A DNA stretch of 64,000 bases from Panax quinquefolius (lineage: Eukaryota; Streptophyta; Magnoliopsida; Apiales; Araliaceae): contig CM035170.1 of the NCBI GenBank assembly GCA_020205615.1, positions 8,860,311 through 8,924,310 on the forward strand, given 5' to 3'. Each line of letters starts with the position of its first letter. Position 1 is the first letter of the stretch. Shown here piece by piece: positions 43,571 through 56,630 of this stretch. The translations under genes and the position numbers were made by a program. The notes beneath the pieces were generated by a model. The model worked only from the letters and a program-made list of their open reading frames with translations. It did not search any database and was not told the DNA's origin.

Positions 43571-45696
43571 TCTGACGCCCCCAAAATAGGTATACAACAC
43601 CCATTCTAAGTCATCAAAATACATGGTACAGAAATAACTACAACCTTATTAATACAACATAAAAACTGTGAGTTTAAATACAAATATTGTCATCTAGATA
43701 ATATCCACACTCAAATAAGTCCTCATTATAATTATTGATACATTATTTTACGAAAATGGTGAGGACTACTAAAACGACTTTCTAGAACCTTCATTCCATA
43801 CCCCGACTAGTACTCGCTACATTCTCGCATCCTGAGAAGAAAAATGGAACAAAAAGGAAAAAGGTGAGCTCAACTAGCCCAGTAAAGAATATTATAACTA
43901 AGATAACATAGAAAAAATTATCGTTAGTCTTCAACAGGAAAAAATCTAATAGAATACAATTGACAATCAGTTTTAAATCAATCTTCGCAGCGGAAATAAT
44001 AATTCATTAGAATAGTTATATAGAGAATAAAATCTACTATCTTCTATATATGAATTTAAAAATCCATCGTCAATATTTTATCCCTGTAACATCAATCAAC
44101 ATATATCTGGAATCAAATATTCATCTTTGCACTACAGGCCAAAGATATTCATCACTTGGTCATGTTCATCTAAACACCTGTTCATCTTTGCACCACGGGC
44201 CAAAGATATTCATCAGAAATCATTCATCTTTGCACCACAGGCCAAAGATATTCAGTAATATCATCATTTAGGACTGAGGATGATGAAAAATATTTTAAAG
44301 AAAACGAATCCAGTGAAACAAAATAACAAATATTAAGGATTCGTATTTCGGTTTATCCATGTCCAAAAATACCTCATAAATAATCATAGTGGGGTAAAAT
44401 TCAAGAATGATCAAAACATGGATACAATCAAAGCTAGTATCCATAATAGATATTTTGGACGAAAAATAAAAATTTTATTTTTCTCATTAATATATCTCAG
44501 ATATCGTGAATAGTCTTTCGTATCACGTGAATAAGAACTCCAAACACAAAAGACAAGAATTTCACAAGAAAAATCTTACCAATATTCTGGCATAATGATA
44601 TTGAAAGAAATAATATCATTTAAAAAAAATAATATCCCTTATCTCGAAAAAAGACAAAGATTTACGATTTGGAATTACGAATATAGTCTTTGAAGGAACT
44701 TTATCAGATAACCACACTTAAAGTATCAAAATACTCACAAGAATACGCTCAATATATAGAGAGAGAAATAGAGAGAAAACTTAAAATATTAATTGTAAAA
44801 ATATCACCATTAATATATTATTAAAATAATATATTTAAATGAATTATTTTATCGTAAAAAAGATAAAATATTAATTTTTAACAATTGTCACATTAAAATT
44901 TTTTCCATCATCTATATTCACATAAAATCAATATTTTCCTCATCATATAAATCAATAATTAATTATTCACAAATAATATTACGTAATCACAATAATCGAC
45001 AAACTGACGAGCGGTTTCTGGGAGAAAGAGGGCTTTCCAATAAGGGTTTCTCCTTACTAGCGCGCAATTAGGTGACCAAACCTCTCCTTAGACAGAATTT
45101 TTTAGACATTGCCAATAATGTTATCTAATAATATTATTCAGATAATATGAATTATTGCTTCAATAATGGAAAATACCGTGTAGTGATAATTATTGAAACA
45201 ACAGTAATATAGAATATCAACGCAGCAATTATTGAATCAATAAAATAAAATACTGAACAGTAATTACTGTAACAATTATTGAGTAGTGCATTCTTACGTA
45301 AGAATCAATAATTGGTGCAATACTGCAGTGCTACTATTCAACAACGATATATTATCGTGTTTTAACCACCGGGTATTCCAACAGTATTAACGGTAACAAC
45401 TACGCCGTTATTTATAAACAACTTATTCTTGTCTTTTTCTTCATCCAATCATTTTTCGTTATGGGGCCCACACAAAGTCAAAGGCTGTCGCATTTAAATA
45501 TTCCCCGACAAAGAAGAATATTCCACGACCCAAATGAATATTCTCCGATAAAATGAATATTTTATAACCACTTGCTTATTTGAAATATTTATGCATTTAC
45601 CCATAACTAACCACATTAATCAAATTAACCCTTACTATTTTAAAATAATAAATAAAGGAAATTCAATTTTATTAAATAATAAGTTGGGGTCTTACA
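43571..45696 (-). repeat. 3' LTR of F, with promoter deletion
   Basis: Minus strand TGTAAGACCCCAACTTATT...GGGGGCGTCAGA. Compared with the shared LTR (50461-53053) it lacks about 0.5 kb, including the TATA box. The donor-like site reads GATAAGG instead of GGTAAGG. Stem-loop at 45037-45060; three hairpin units at 44110-44255. Confidence 0.88.
44110..44255 (-). repeat. Hairpin minisatellite (F, 3' LTR)
   Basis: Three units CATCTTTGCACCACGGGCCAAAGAT on the plus strand. Confidence 0.85.
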
Positions 45697-45709
45697 ACCT
45701 CCCCTCCTT
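45697..45709 (-). other. Polypurine tract (F)
   Basis: AAGGAGGGGAGGT on the minus strand next to the LTR. Confidence 0.85.
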
Positions 45710-45714
45710 ATGAA

Positions 45715-46915
45715 ATTTTGTCCTCGAAATTGACGTACGTACCTGGTGTTTCGAAAAGGTGAGGATACCTCGCTTTCATTTCCGTTTCCAACTCCCAGGT
45801 CATTTCTTCTATAGCATGGTTCCTCCACAAAACTTTAACTTATGGTATGACCTTTGTGCGTAGGACATGCTCTTTCCTATCTAAGATTTTGACAGGTACC
45901 TCCTCGTACGTTAAGTCTTCGGCTATCTCGTCCGGTTCTAACTCAATAATGTGGTTCGGGTCTTTCACATATTTACGAAGTACAGATATGTGAAACACAT
46001 TATGAACTCGAGACATACTTGGAGGTAACGCGAGTCTATAGGCCACATTTCCTACTCGGTCAAGAATCTGAAATGGACCAATAAATCGTGGATTGAGTTT
46101 TCCTCTCTCCCCAAATATTGTAACTCCTTTCCATGGAGCAACACACAATAATACATGATCCCCAATACTAAATTCCACGTCCTTTCGATGAAGATCCGCA
46201 TAACTCTTTTGTCGATCATGTGCCGTTTGTATACGTTGTCGAATCATTTGGATCTTTTCGGTAGTCATCGTACCAACTCGGGTCCCAACAATGTTGCTTC
46301 CCCCACCTCATCCCAACATATTGGAGAGCGACACTTTCGTCCATATAATGCTTCAAATGGAGCCACACCTATACTTGCATGATAACTGTTGTTGTAGGAG
46401 AATTCCACCAATAGTAGGTACTTATCCCAACTCCCTTTGAAATCTAGGACACAAAGTCTTAATAGATCTTCAAGAGTTTGAATAGTCCTCTCTGATTGTC
46501 CATCCGTTTGAGGATAGTATGCTGAACTGAACCGTAAATCCTTGCCCATAGCTTTTTACAAACTAATCCAAAATATTGAAGTGAATCTTGGGTCATTATC
46601 CGAAACTATGGATACTGGCATGCCATACAACCTTATAATCTCATTCACGTACATACCAGCAAGACGTTCATGGGAATAAGTCTCCCGTATAGGCAAGAAA
46701 TGAACAGACTTAGTTAATCTATCAACAATAACCCAAATAGCATTTATGCCATGAGAAACCGTGGGAAGACCCGTAACGAAATCCATGGTAATGTGCTCCC
46801 ACTTCCATTTCGGAATCTCAAGTGGTTGCAATGGACCCTTAGGCACTTGATGCTCCGCCTTTACACGTTGACAAGTTAAACACATCGAGATAAACTTTAC
46901 AATCTCTCTCTTCAT
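45715..46915 (-). pseudogene. F integrase with chromodomain-like tail
   Basis: At 46915-46556: the CC half of the zinc domain (MCLTCQRVKAEH), the first D (HITMDFVTGLP) and the second D (VSIVSDNDPRF). At 46549-46265: the catalytic E in [11 protein letters not shown] and the [14 protein letters not shown] segment. At 46268-45715: GDHVLLCVAPWKG, MSRVHNVFHISVLRKYV and the chromodomain-like end. Two frameshifts and a stop near 45840 (Q codon to TAA in VIPQVK) break it; the DDE residues are all present. Confidence 0.9.
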
Positions 46916-47149
46916 ATTATTCCACTAAAATGTATGTCGAAGATCACGATACATTTTGGTACTTCCGTGATGGATTGCAAATGGTGTATTGTGTGCCTCC
47001 ATCATGATCTTGTACTCAAAATCGTAATCGTTAGGAACACAAAGTGCTGGAGTAGACTCAAGTATTCCTTCTTCATCGATTCTTGCTTCGGAATAGCACC
47101 TTCTTGCACTTTTTTTCTTCATACGCATCACTTCACAGGTCTGCGCTCT

Positions 47150-47600
47150 TGAGCAACTTTAACTTTATTGATTAAAGTTGGTTCTATCGCGTATATTTGA
47201 CATCATCGCACTCGTTCGTCGCATATGATCTTCTACTCAACGCGCGTCGCCTACCACGTTTGTTTTTCCGGATGATATTGAATAGTGTGGTCGTAATCTT
47301 TCAACAATTCGAGCCAACGCGTCGTTCCGCATGTTGAGTTCTTTTTGGGTGAAGAAATATTTGAGGCTTTTATGGTGCGAATATATCTCCACTTTCTCCC
47401 CATATAGATAGTGCCTCCAGGATCTTTAAGCGAAAAACGATCACCGCCAACTCTAGATCATGAGTAGGATAATTCCTCTCATATTCTTTAAGTTGTCATG
47501 AGGCATAGGCTATGACTTTCCCACGCTGCATGAGAACACATCCTAACCCTTTGCCCTCAAGCATCATTGTAGAGATAACAAATCCATCCGAACCGGATGG
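47150..47600 (-). pseudogene. F RNase H, degraded
   Basis: The minus translation shows scattered RNase H text in several frames: a VLMQRGK-like piece near 47530, [16 protein letters not shown] near 47400-47440, and [12 protein letters not shown] near 47340. Position between RT and integrase supports the call. Confidence 0.6.
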
Positions 47601-47605
47601 TATTG

Positions 47606-48460
47606 TCAAAACAAAACAGCCGAAATGAGTCTCCTCTTAAGCTCTTGGAAACTCTTCTCGCATTCCTCGCTCCATACGAATTTGATATCTTTTCGAGTCA
47701 GCTGAGTTAACGGGGTAGCGATTCGAGAAAACTCTTCCACAAATCTCCGATAATAACCATCTAAGCCCAGAAAGCTACGTACTTCGGTCACCGTCTTTGG
47801 TTGCTCCCAACTTTGTATTGCTTCAATCTTCGCCGGGTCAACAGATACTCCATGTTTTGTCACCACGTGCCCTAGGAATGCTACTTCCTCAAGCGAAACT
47901 CGCATTTCTTCAACTTAGCATATAGCTTGTTTTCACGCACCTTTGGAGTACCAAATTTCAAATGGTGCTCATGATCTTCACGGCTTTTAGAATATATGAG
48001 GATGTCATCAATAAAGACAACAACGAATCGATCCAAATAATCCTTGAATACTCGGTTCATCATATCCATGAAAAGTCAGCAGGAGCATTAGTCAATCCAA
48101 AAGACATGACTAGGAATTCATAATGCCCGTCTTCGGAGTTCTAAAGGCGCCTCTTTGAAATATCCTCGCTTTTAACCTTCACCGATGATATCCGTAATCG
48201 AAGATCGATCTTTGAATGTAATTGTGCTCCTTGTAATCGGGTCAAACAGTCATCAATACGAGGTAGCGAATACTGTCTTGATAGTGACATGGTTTAATTC
48301 CGGATGTCGTCGATACAAAGTCGCATACTCCCATCTTTCTTCTTTACACATAAAACAGAGAGCCCCAAGGAGATGTACTAGGGGCGAATGAAACCGATGT
48401 CCAACAACTCATGTAGTTGGACCTTTAACTCCTCAAGTTCAATAGAGCCATTCGATATGG
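47606..48460 (-). pseudogene. F reverse transcriptase, degraded
   Basis: The part at 48069-47881 holds MDMMNRVFKDYLDRFVVVFI with the catalytic FIDD (48004-48015; the usual Y-x-D-D has F first) and ILIYSKSREDHEHHL. The part at 47905-47606 has [20 protein letters not shown] and the connection to RNase H ([18 protein letters not shown]). The N-terminal part (48069-48460) is present in broken frames. Confidence 0.85.
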
Positions 48461-48957
48461 GTTTTAGAAATGGACTTTGTACCAGTTCAAGATCAATAAA
48501 GAATTCAACTTCACGTTCCGGGGTGGTAGGAAGTTCTTCAGAAATACGTCGGAAAAGTCAATAACAACAGAATATTATTCAAATCGACGTGTCTTTATTC
48601 AAATCCATAACATGGGCTAAGAAAGTTTGACATCCGCTTTTCAATAAACGAATAGCTTTATGACTTGATATGACGGTGATTGATTTTAATGGTTTAGTTG
48701 CTTGAATTGAACAACGGTTGATTAGGAATATGAAAACTAACAACCTTACGAAAACAATCAATTTTGGAATGATGAGTAGTTAACCAATCAATCCCTAAAA
48801 TCACGCCAAATGCAAGTATCTTTAAAGAGATAAGGTCAATGAGTAATGTGATGGTGCCAACTCGGATCAAACAAGATTTATAAACAATGGATGTGATGAA
48901 AGTTTCTCTAACGGAGTTTCCACAGATAGGTCAAAGTCTAATTTCTCCGAGTCAAGT

Positions 48958-49120
48958 TTAAACGTTGAGCACAAGCGGATAAATAAATGAATGGGTAGCA
49001 CCGTTGTCTAGTAAGGTATAAACTTCGCATGAATTTATGATTAGCTTACCCGTGATCACCTCGTTTGGGTTCCTCGCATGTTGACGATCACGACAAACGC
49101 CTTCCAGAGAACCGCTGACT
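48958..49120 (-). pseudogene. F protease
   Basis: NEVITGKLIINSCEVYTLL followed by DNGATHSFI. The catalytic D is kept, but the family's D-T/S-G is D-N-G here. The frame ends at 48958, soon after. Confidence 0.75.
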
Positions 49121-49217
49121 TTGACTTTTACGGGATGACCTTTTGAGTCACCATCCTCGCTTTGGACTTGGTTTCGCCATAAAGGTAATCCGAGCGATAT
49201 GTCCTTCCTTTCCATAA

Positions 49218-50270
49218 TTATAGCATACCTTGAACTGCTGTGGGCGGCCAATGATATGTCCTTCCACATTTATAGCATACGATCGGTGGTCGTTTCTCCT
49301 CCCTTAGAACCGATTCTTTCTTTGGTCTTGACGCCTTCACATTGTCATTGTTGAATCTCCTCTTTTGAAAATCTCCTCCCAACTCGCTTTCTTCTATTCT
49401 CATGGCCACAATTACCACCGTGAGTGGTTGCCGCTCTTGTCCAGTATTTTTCTTTCTCCATTTGGTTATCGTTGTTCGACGATGATCACATTCTTCGGTA
49501 TAATCCCCGGTTGTGGTCCCTCAATTGACCGTATACTCGTTATCTCACTCTAATAATTGAGCCCTGTTGACAACATCTAAATAGAGAGAAAATTTATGAG
49601 AAATGAGATATTGACGTATGCCGGGTTTCAAACCTCTCAGAAACATCCGCGTCATACGTTCCTCATTCTCCACCAAATGAGGTGCAAACCTGGACAACTC
49701 TGCAAACTTCACCTCGTACTAGGACACCGTCATGTTATTCTGCTCCAGTCTAATAAACTCTACCTCCTTCATATGACGAATACTTTCAGAAAAGTACTTG
49801 TCATTGAACAGTTCCTGAAATGTCTCCCAAGACATGCCGAAAAGGCCGGATGGAGTACGCTTTCACGCAGACTCCCACCAAGAGTCATCGCCACCACGGA
49901 ACATAAAGGTGGCGAATGGAACCTTCGTTCCTCCGTATCCCAAGACATCGAATATCTTGGTAATTTATTTAACCCACGCCTCTCGCTTTGATCGGATCCG
50001 GCTTTCCAATAAATTCGTGGTCCCAACTCTTTGAATCTTGGTCGCGACAAACCGTGAATTGCTATCATTTCCTCCTCAGATATTGAACACGAGTTTCCCA
50101 CGCCCGATTTTGCATGAACTCGCAAAAAGCTTCTAAACATCCCATCGTTCATCATCTCGCCGGTGTGTTGTTCACGGGAGGAACATTGCCACTGTTGCAC
50201 GTTCTCCTCGTTGGTGAGCACAGTGTGTCTCCACGGTCTCATTTACTCCATCGCAACATTCTCAATTAGA
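49218..50270 (-). pseudogene. F gag, degraded
   Basis: Fragments in all minus frames match C gag: MMNDGMFRSFL (about 50150), RFKELGP (50035), CYKCGR (zinc knuckle start, 49280). The splice-acceptor-like CCCTTGTTTTATGGCGAG lies at about 50288-50305, just upstream, with AG displaced. Confidence 0.75.
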
Positions 50271-50445
50271 CATTCTCAAATCTCGCCATAAAACAAGGGG
50301 TTAATTTAACAAATTAACATATCACATAATATCCCTATATTATGTCCGACCAACAAATAAGCTTAGGTAGGACACACTAGCGAAGGATTTACTGCCTCTC
50401 CCTCCTAGTTCTATTCCCCGATCTCCGCCAGAGATCATATCCTAA

Positions 50446-50457
50446 GCTCGATACATT
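50446..50457 (-). other. Degenerate primer binding site (F)
   Basis: AATGTATCGAGC, where A and C have TTGGTATCAAAGC; at the expected distance from the LTR. Confidence 0.55.
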
Positions 50458-50460
50458 AAC

Positions 50461-53053
50461 TCGCGGCGCACTCCAAAATAGGTATACAACACCCATTCTG
50501 AGTCGTCAAAATACATGGTATACAAATAACTACAACCTTATTAATACAACATAAAAACTGTGAGTTTAAATACAAATATTGTCATCTAGACAATATCCAC
50601 ACTCAAATAAGTCCTCATTACAATTATTGATACATTATTTTACAAAATGGTGAGGACTACTAAAACGACTTTCTAGAACCTTCATTCCATACCCCGACTA
50701 GTACTCGCTACATTCTCGCCTCCTGAGAAGAAAAATGGAACAAAAAGGAAAAGGGTGAGCTCAACTAGCCCAGTAAAGAATATTATAACTAAGATAACAT
50801 AGAACAAATTATCGTTAGTCTTCAACAGGGAAAAATCTAATAGAATACAATAGACAATCAGTTTTAAATCAATCTTCGCAGCGGAAATAATAATTCATTA
50901 GAAGAGTTATATAGAGAATAAAATCAACTATCTTCTATATATGAATTTAAAAGTCCATCGTCAATATTTTATCCCTGTAACATCAATCAACATATATCTG
51001 GAATCAAATATTCATCTTTGCACTACAGCCAAAGATATTCATCATTAATTCATGTTCATCTAAACACTGCTCATCTTTTGCACTACTGGTAGAAGATATT
51101 CATCGAAAATCATTCATCTTTTGTACTACAGCCTAAGATATTCAAGAATATCATCATTTAGGACCGAGGATGATGAAAAATATTTTAAAGAAAACGAATC
51201 CAAAGGAAACAAAATAACAAATATTAAGGATTCGTATTTCGGTTTATCCATGTCCAAAATACCTCATAAATAATCATAGTGGGGTAAAACTTCAAGAATG
51301 ATCAAAACATGGATACAATCAAAGCTAGTATCCATAATAGATATTTTGACTTAAAACGAAAAATTTAATTTTTCGTGAATAGTGTAGTATACGTGAATAA
51401 GTAACTCCTATAAAAAGATAAGAATTTCACAAGAAAAAATCTTACCAATATTCCAGCATAATGATATTGAAATAAATAATATCATTTTTAAAAAAATAAT
51501 ATCCTTTACCTCGAAAAGACAGTACTTCTGACTAGAATTCTGAATATAGTGCTGAAGGGAACTTGCACCGTATAACCACACTCAAAGTATCAAAATACTC
51601 ACAAGAATACGCCCAATATATAGAGAGAGAAATAGAGAGAAAACTTCAGTTTCTGGTGTAATTTTCAATTCTAACCTAAGCACCCTATTTATAGGAAAAT
51701 GCTTAGAACGCCAAAGTAGAAAATTTAATAAAATAATAATATATTTATATAATTTTCCTTAGCCCACCTCTAGACATCTGAATTCAACACATTGATAACA
51801 CGTGTAAACTCACTCAATTGAACAAAAACGTTTTTCTTAAAAAAAAAAATAACTAAAACTTCCAAAAATCAATTATTTCAAAATTTCAATAATTCATAAT
51901 AAATATCTCTTTTATCAGAAAAATTCGAAACATGTGTCCTTTTCATAGGAAATTTCATTCTCTACAACTTTACAGAAGAAAGTTTTTCCAAATTCCAAAT
52001 GTAAATTGACCAAAAATCCACAAACAAAGAAGCGATTTTACAAAGCTATAATCAAATTTCGGTCAAGAATTGGGGTCCACCGACACACAAAATATGTGTT
52101 AATCATTTAATACCACAAAAATACTCTTCCTCCTCATATAATCATATATCCCACATTCATTGTAAAAAATATCACCATTAATATATTATTAAAATAATAT
52201 ATTTAAATGAATTATTTTATCAGAAAAAGATAAAATATTAATTTTCAAAGTCACATTAAAAATTTTCTCCATCTATATCCACATAAAATCAATATTTTCC
52301 TCATCATATAAATGAATAATTAATTATTCACAAATAATTTTACAGAATCACAATACCGACAACCAGGCAGTTCCCAGGAAAGAGGGGGCTTTCCAATAAA
52401 GATTTCTCCTTACTGGCGCGCAATTAGGTGACCAAACCTCTCCTTAGACAGAACTTTCTATACATTGCCAATAATATTATCTAATAATATTATTCAGATA
52501 ATATGAATTATTGCTTTGATAATGGAAAATAATGTGTAGTGACAATTATTGAAACAACAAAGAATATATAAATATCAACGCAGTAAATTATCAATCAATA
52601 AAATAAAATACCTGAACAAGAATTATCGTAACAATTATTGATTAGTGCCTTCTTACGTAAGAATCAATAATTGATGCAATACCGCAGTGCTATCTTGTCT
52701 TGACGCGCCAGACATCGTGTTTTAACCATAACGGTATTCCAACAAGATAATCTGTAATAACTACGTCGTTATTTATAAACAACTTATTCTTGTCATTTTC
52801 TTCATCCAATCGCTTTCCCTTATGGGGCCCACACAAGGTTGCGCTGTCGTACAAATATTCCCCGACAGTAAGAATATTCCACGACCAAACGAATATTCTC
52901 CGATAAAAATGAATATTTTATAACCACTTGCTTATTTGAAATATTTGCGCATTTTACCCATAACTAACCACATTAATCAAATTAACCCTTACTATTTCAA
53001 AATAATAAATAAAGAAAATTCAATTTTATTAAATAATAAGTTGGGGTCTTACA
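50461..53053 (-). repeat. Shared LTR: 3' LTR of E and 5' LTR of F
   Basis: Minus strand TGTAAGACCCCAACTTATT... to TTTTGGAGTGCG. A PPT and integrase precede it on the right (E), and a PBS and gag follow on the left (F). Stem-loop at 52393-52416, TATA 51686-51693, donor-like GAG/GTAAAGG at 51512-51504, three hairpin units at 51010-51140. Confidence 0.88.
51686..51693 (-). promoter_or_regulatory. TATA box (shared E/F LTR)
   Basis: TATAAATA on the minus strand in CCTATAAATAGGGTGCTTAG. Confidence 0.7.
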
Positions 53054-53066
53054 ACCTCCCCTCCTT
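53054..53066 (-). other. Polypurine tract (E)
   Basis: AAGGAGGGGAGGT on the minus strand. Confidence 0.85.
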
Positions 53067-54291
53067 ATGAAATTTTGTCCTCGAAATTGACGTACGTACC
53101 TGGTGTTTCGAAAAGGTGAGGATACCTCGCTTTCATTTCTATTTCCAACTCCCAGGTCATTTCCTCTATAGCATGGTTCCTCCATAAAACTTTAACTTGT
53201 GGTATGACCTTTGTGCGTAGGACATGCTCTTTCCTATCCAAGATCTTGACAAGTGCTTCCTCGTACGTTAAGTCTTCGGCTATCTCGTCCGGTTCTAACT
53301 CAATAATGTGGTTCGGGTCTTTCACATATTTACGAAGTACATATATGTGAAACACATTATGAACTCGAGACATACTTGGAGGTAACGCGAGTCTATAGGC
53401 TACATTTCCTACTCGGTCAAGAATCTGAAATGGACCAATAAATAGTGGATTAAATTTTCCTCTCTTCCTAAATCTTGTAACTCCTTTCCATGGAGCAACA
53501 CACAATAATACATGATCCCCAATACTAAATTCCACGTCCTTTCGATGAAGATCCGCATAACTATTTTGTCGATCATGTGCCGTTTGTATACATTGTCGAA
53601 TCATTTGGATCTTTTCAGTAGTCATACGTACCAACTCGGGTCCCAACAATGTTGTTTCCCCCACCTCATCCCAACATATTGGAGAGCGACACTTTCGTCC
53701 ATATAATGCTTCAAATGGAGCCACACCTATACTTGCATGATAACTGTTGTTGTAGGAGAATTCCACCAATGGTAGGTACTTATCCCAACTCCCTTTGAAA
53801 TCTAGGACACAAAGTCTTAATAGATCTTTAAGAGTTTGAATAGTCCTCTCTGATTGTCCGTCCGTTTGAGGATGGTATGCTGAACTGAACCATAAATCCG
53901 TGTCCATAGCTTTTTGCAAGTTAACCCAAAATCTTGAAGTGAATCTTGGGTCATGATCCAAAACTATGGATACTGGCATGCCATGCAACCTCACAATCTC
54001 ATTCACGTACATACTAGCAAGACATTCAAGGGAATAAGTCTCCCGTATCGACAAGAAATGAGCAGACTTGGTTAATCTATCAATAATAACCCAAATAGCA
54101 TTTATGCCTTGAGAAACCGTGGGAAGACCCGTAACGAAATCCATGGTAATGTGTTCCCACTTCCATTTCGGAATCTCAAGTGGTTGCAATGGACCCTTAG
54201 GCACTTGATGCTCCGCCTTTACACGTTGACAAGTTAAACACATCGAGAGAGACTCTTGTTCATAATGCAGGAGGAAACAATGGTAACCCAC
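53065..54291 (-). pseudogene. E integrase, open but fused to antisense gag
   Basis: One uninterrupted 408-codon minus frame. Codons from about 16 on are integrase: CLTCQRVKAEH, the first D in TMDFVTGLP, the second D in VLDHDPRF, the E in [25 protein letters not shown], the basic C-terminus, and the whole chromodomain-like tail to NFEDKIS. The N-terminal HH half of the zinc domain is missing. The first ~15 codons come from the antisense strand of D gag, beyond the junction at about 54247. All three catalytic acids remain. It is the longest intact pol frame of the Tekay-like copies here. Confidence 0.85.
54244..54251. other. Head-to-head junction of E (minus) and D (plus)
   Basis: Left of it the text matches F integrase (CACATCGAGA); right of it, gag of A and C (GAGAGAGACTC). 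The shared GAGA is a 4-base microhomology. Confidence 0.8.
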
Positions 54292-55200
54292 GGTTGGTCA
54301 CCGCTAAGCAATTCAAGGAGCTGGGACCACCGGAGTTTTTGGGAAAGCCAGAACCACTTAAGGCAGAGACGTGGTTAAAGAAGATCACCAAGATATTTGA
54401 TATCTTGGGATGCTCAGAGGAGCAAAAGGTTCCCTTTGCCACCTTTATATTGCGTGAAGAGGCAGATTACTGATGGGAATCTTTAAAACGCACCCCGACT
54501 GACGCACTCAAGATGTCTTGGGAGAAGTTCCAAGAGCTGTTCAACGACAAATACTTTCCCAAAAGTATTCGTCACATGAAGGAGGTGGAGTTCATCAAGC
54601 TGGAGCAAAACAATATGACCGTGTCGCAGTACGAGGCTAAGTTTGCCGAGTTATCTCAGTTTGCATCCCATTTGGTCGATAATGAGGAGCAAATGACGCG
54701 AATGTTTTTAAGAGGTTTGAAACCCAATATACGCCAATACCTCATTTCTCACAAACTTTGTTTATATTAAGATGTTGTGAATAGGGCTCAGTTATTGGAA
54801 CGCGATAATGAGTCAGCACAGCCAAAAGGCAACGACCAACAACACGATAATAATTGTACCAGTGGCAACGGCCATCGGGACAATGATAACCATCGTGGGG
54901 AAATTATCATGCCAGAATGGTAACCACTTGGTGGTAATCATGGCCAAGATAATAGAAGTGGAAATTTCAAGAAGAAGGTTCAATAATGATGGAAAGACAA
55001 TGACACCAAAGACCCGTTTCAAAGGAAGAAGAACGACCACCGGTCAGATGTTTCAAATCTTGGACGGGAGGGACACATCCGTCTAAATCATCGCAAACAA
55101 TCCAAAGCGTGTTTTAATTGCGGAAGAGAAGGACACCTAGCTCGATTTTGTCATATGGTGAAGTCAATTCCAGCTGGGATAGTGATGCCAAAGGATGTCC
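54248..55200 (+). pseudogene. D gag, 5'-truncated
   Basis: At 54513-54770 an open stretch, SWEKFQELFNDKYFPK... to GLKPNIRQYLISHKLCLY, matches C closely. A frameshifted middle follows, and at about 55107-55150 the CCHC knuckle CFNCGREGHLARFC. Confidence 0.85.
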
Positions 55201-56100
55201 CAGACAAGCCAAAGTCGGTAGTTTAAGAGAGCGTTTTTTTTCGTGATGAGGAATCTGAATAAAATTATCACGGATATGTTAGTCATAAACTCTTGCGAAG
55301 TCTATACCGTGTTAGAATCTGGGTTCTACTCACTCTTTTATTTCACCTAGTTGTGTTCAATGTTTGAATTTAACTCCGGAGAAGTTAGATTTTGATTTAT
55401 CTGTTGAAACTCAGTTGGGAGAAACCTTCATTACCTCCACTATTTATAAATCTTGTTCAAATCAACACTTTCACGTTACCTGTCGATCGTATCTCTTTGA
55501 AAATACTTGCCTTTGATGTGATTTTAGGAATCGATTGGTTAACTACTCATCATGTTTTTTGTAAGGTTATTAGCTTTCATATTCCTAACCAACCTGTTAT
55601 GCGAATTCAAGCCACCAAATCACTAAAGTCAATCATGGTCATATCAAGCCATAAGTAAAGAGCCTCGGTCCTTTCGTTGTTGACTTCCTTGTGTGGAATG
55701 CACCGAAGCCAGACTTTCTGTAGGCGACACTATGAATGACGATGGCAAGTTGATAGGTATCAATGTGACGTGTTACCCAAGTCTTGGATGAGAGTCATAG
55801 TTTTGAATGATATTTCTATTGTTAATAAATTTCCTTACGTATTCTTGAAGACTTCTTAGCCTACCCCTAGAGCGTGAAATCGAATTTTGTATTGACCCCA
55901 GTACAAAACCCATTTCTAAAACCCTCAAATATATCTTTACTTAAAATGAACGTAACATGCGCCAAAGACGTTGGCTCGAGCTGTTGAAGATTACGATCGT
56001 ACCATTCAATACCATTGTGGGAAAGCAAACGTGGTAGCTGACGCATTGAGTAGAAGATCGTATGCGTTTACGAGTGCGATATTGTTAACACAAAGACCCA
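55201..56100 (+). pseudogene. D protease, RT stub and RNase H end
   Basis: The protease region (55290-55560) has lost its catalytic D-T-G-A (the aligned text is L-E-S-G) but keeps ILAFDVILGIDWLTTHH, typical of the region after the active site. A short RT N-terminal stub follows (55790-55920). A jump then leads to the RNase H end (EDYDRTIQYHCGKANVVADA LSRR at 55975-56065). Breakpoints are as in element A. Confidence 0.8.
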
Positions 56101-56630
56101 TTTTGTATGACTTACAAATGATTAAAATAGAGTTAAAGAATATAGGAACCCACGTGAAGATAACAAATATACGATTAAAATTAACTTTAATCGATAAAGT
56201 TAAAGCCTCTCAAGCTACATACTCAAAGCAGATGAATGAAGAAGGTTCAAGAGGGCGTTATTCTAGAAGCAAGAATCGATGAAGAGAGGAAATCTCAACC
56301 CTCGATTTTATTGGCCCATTTGAAATCCTTGGTCGAGTAAGAACAGTGGCTTATAGACTCGTTTTACCGTCAAGTATGTCGCGTGTTCATAACGTATCGA
56401 TGTTACATAAATATGTGGACCACCCGAACCACATTATTAATTTAGAACCGGACGAGATAGAGGATGATTTAACATATGATGAGATACATTTTAAAATCTT
56501 GGATAAGAATGATCGTATTCAACACTCAAAGGTTATACCTCAAGAGTTAGAATCTGAAATGAAGTCAGGGTATCCTCATCTCTTCGGCATTCTAGGTACG
56601 CACATAAATTTCGAGGGCGAAATTCCATAA
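56101..56630 (+). pseudogene. D integrase tail
   Basis: After the RNase H end the frame runs to EGSRGRYSRSKNR (56282). It then resumes with YRLVLPSSMSRVHNVSMLHKY, the linker, and KILDKNDRIQHSKVIPQ, but with the chromodomain-like VLWRNH...TW part missing, ending YPHLFGILGTH. No catalytic residue remains. Confidence 0.85.
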
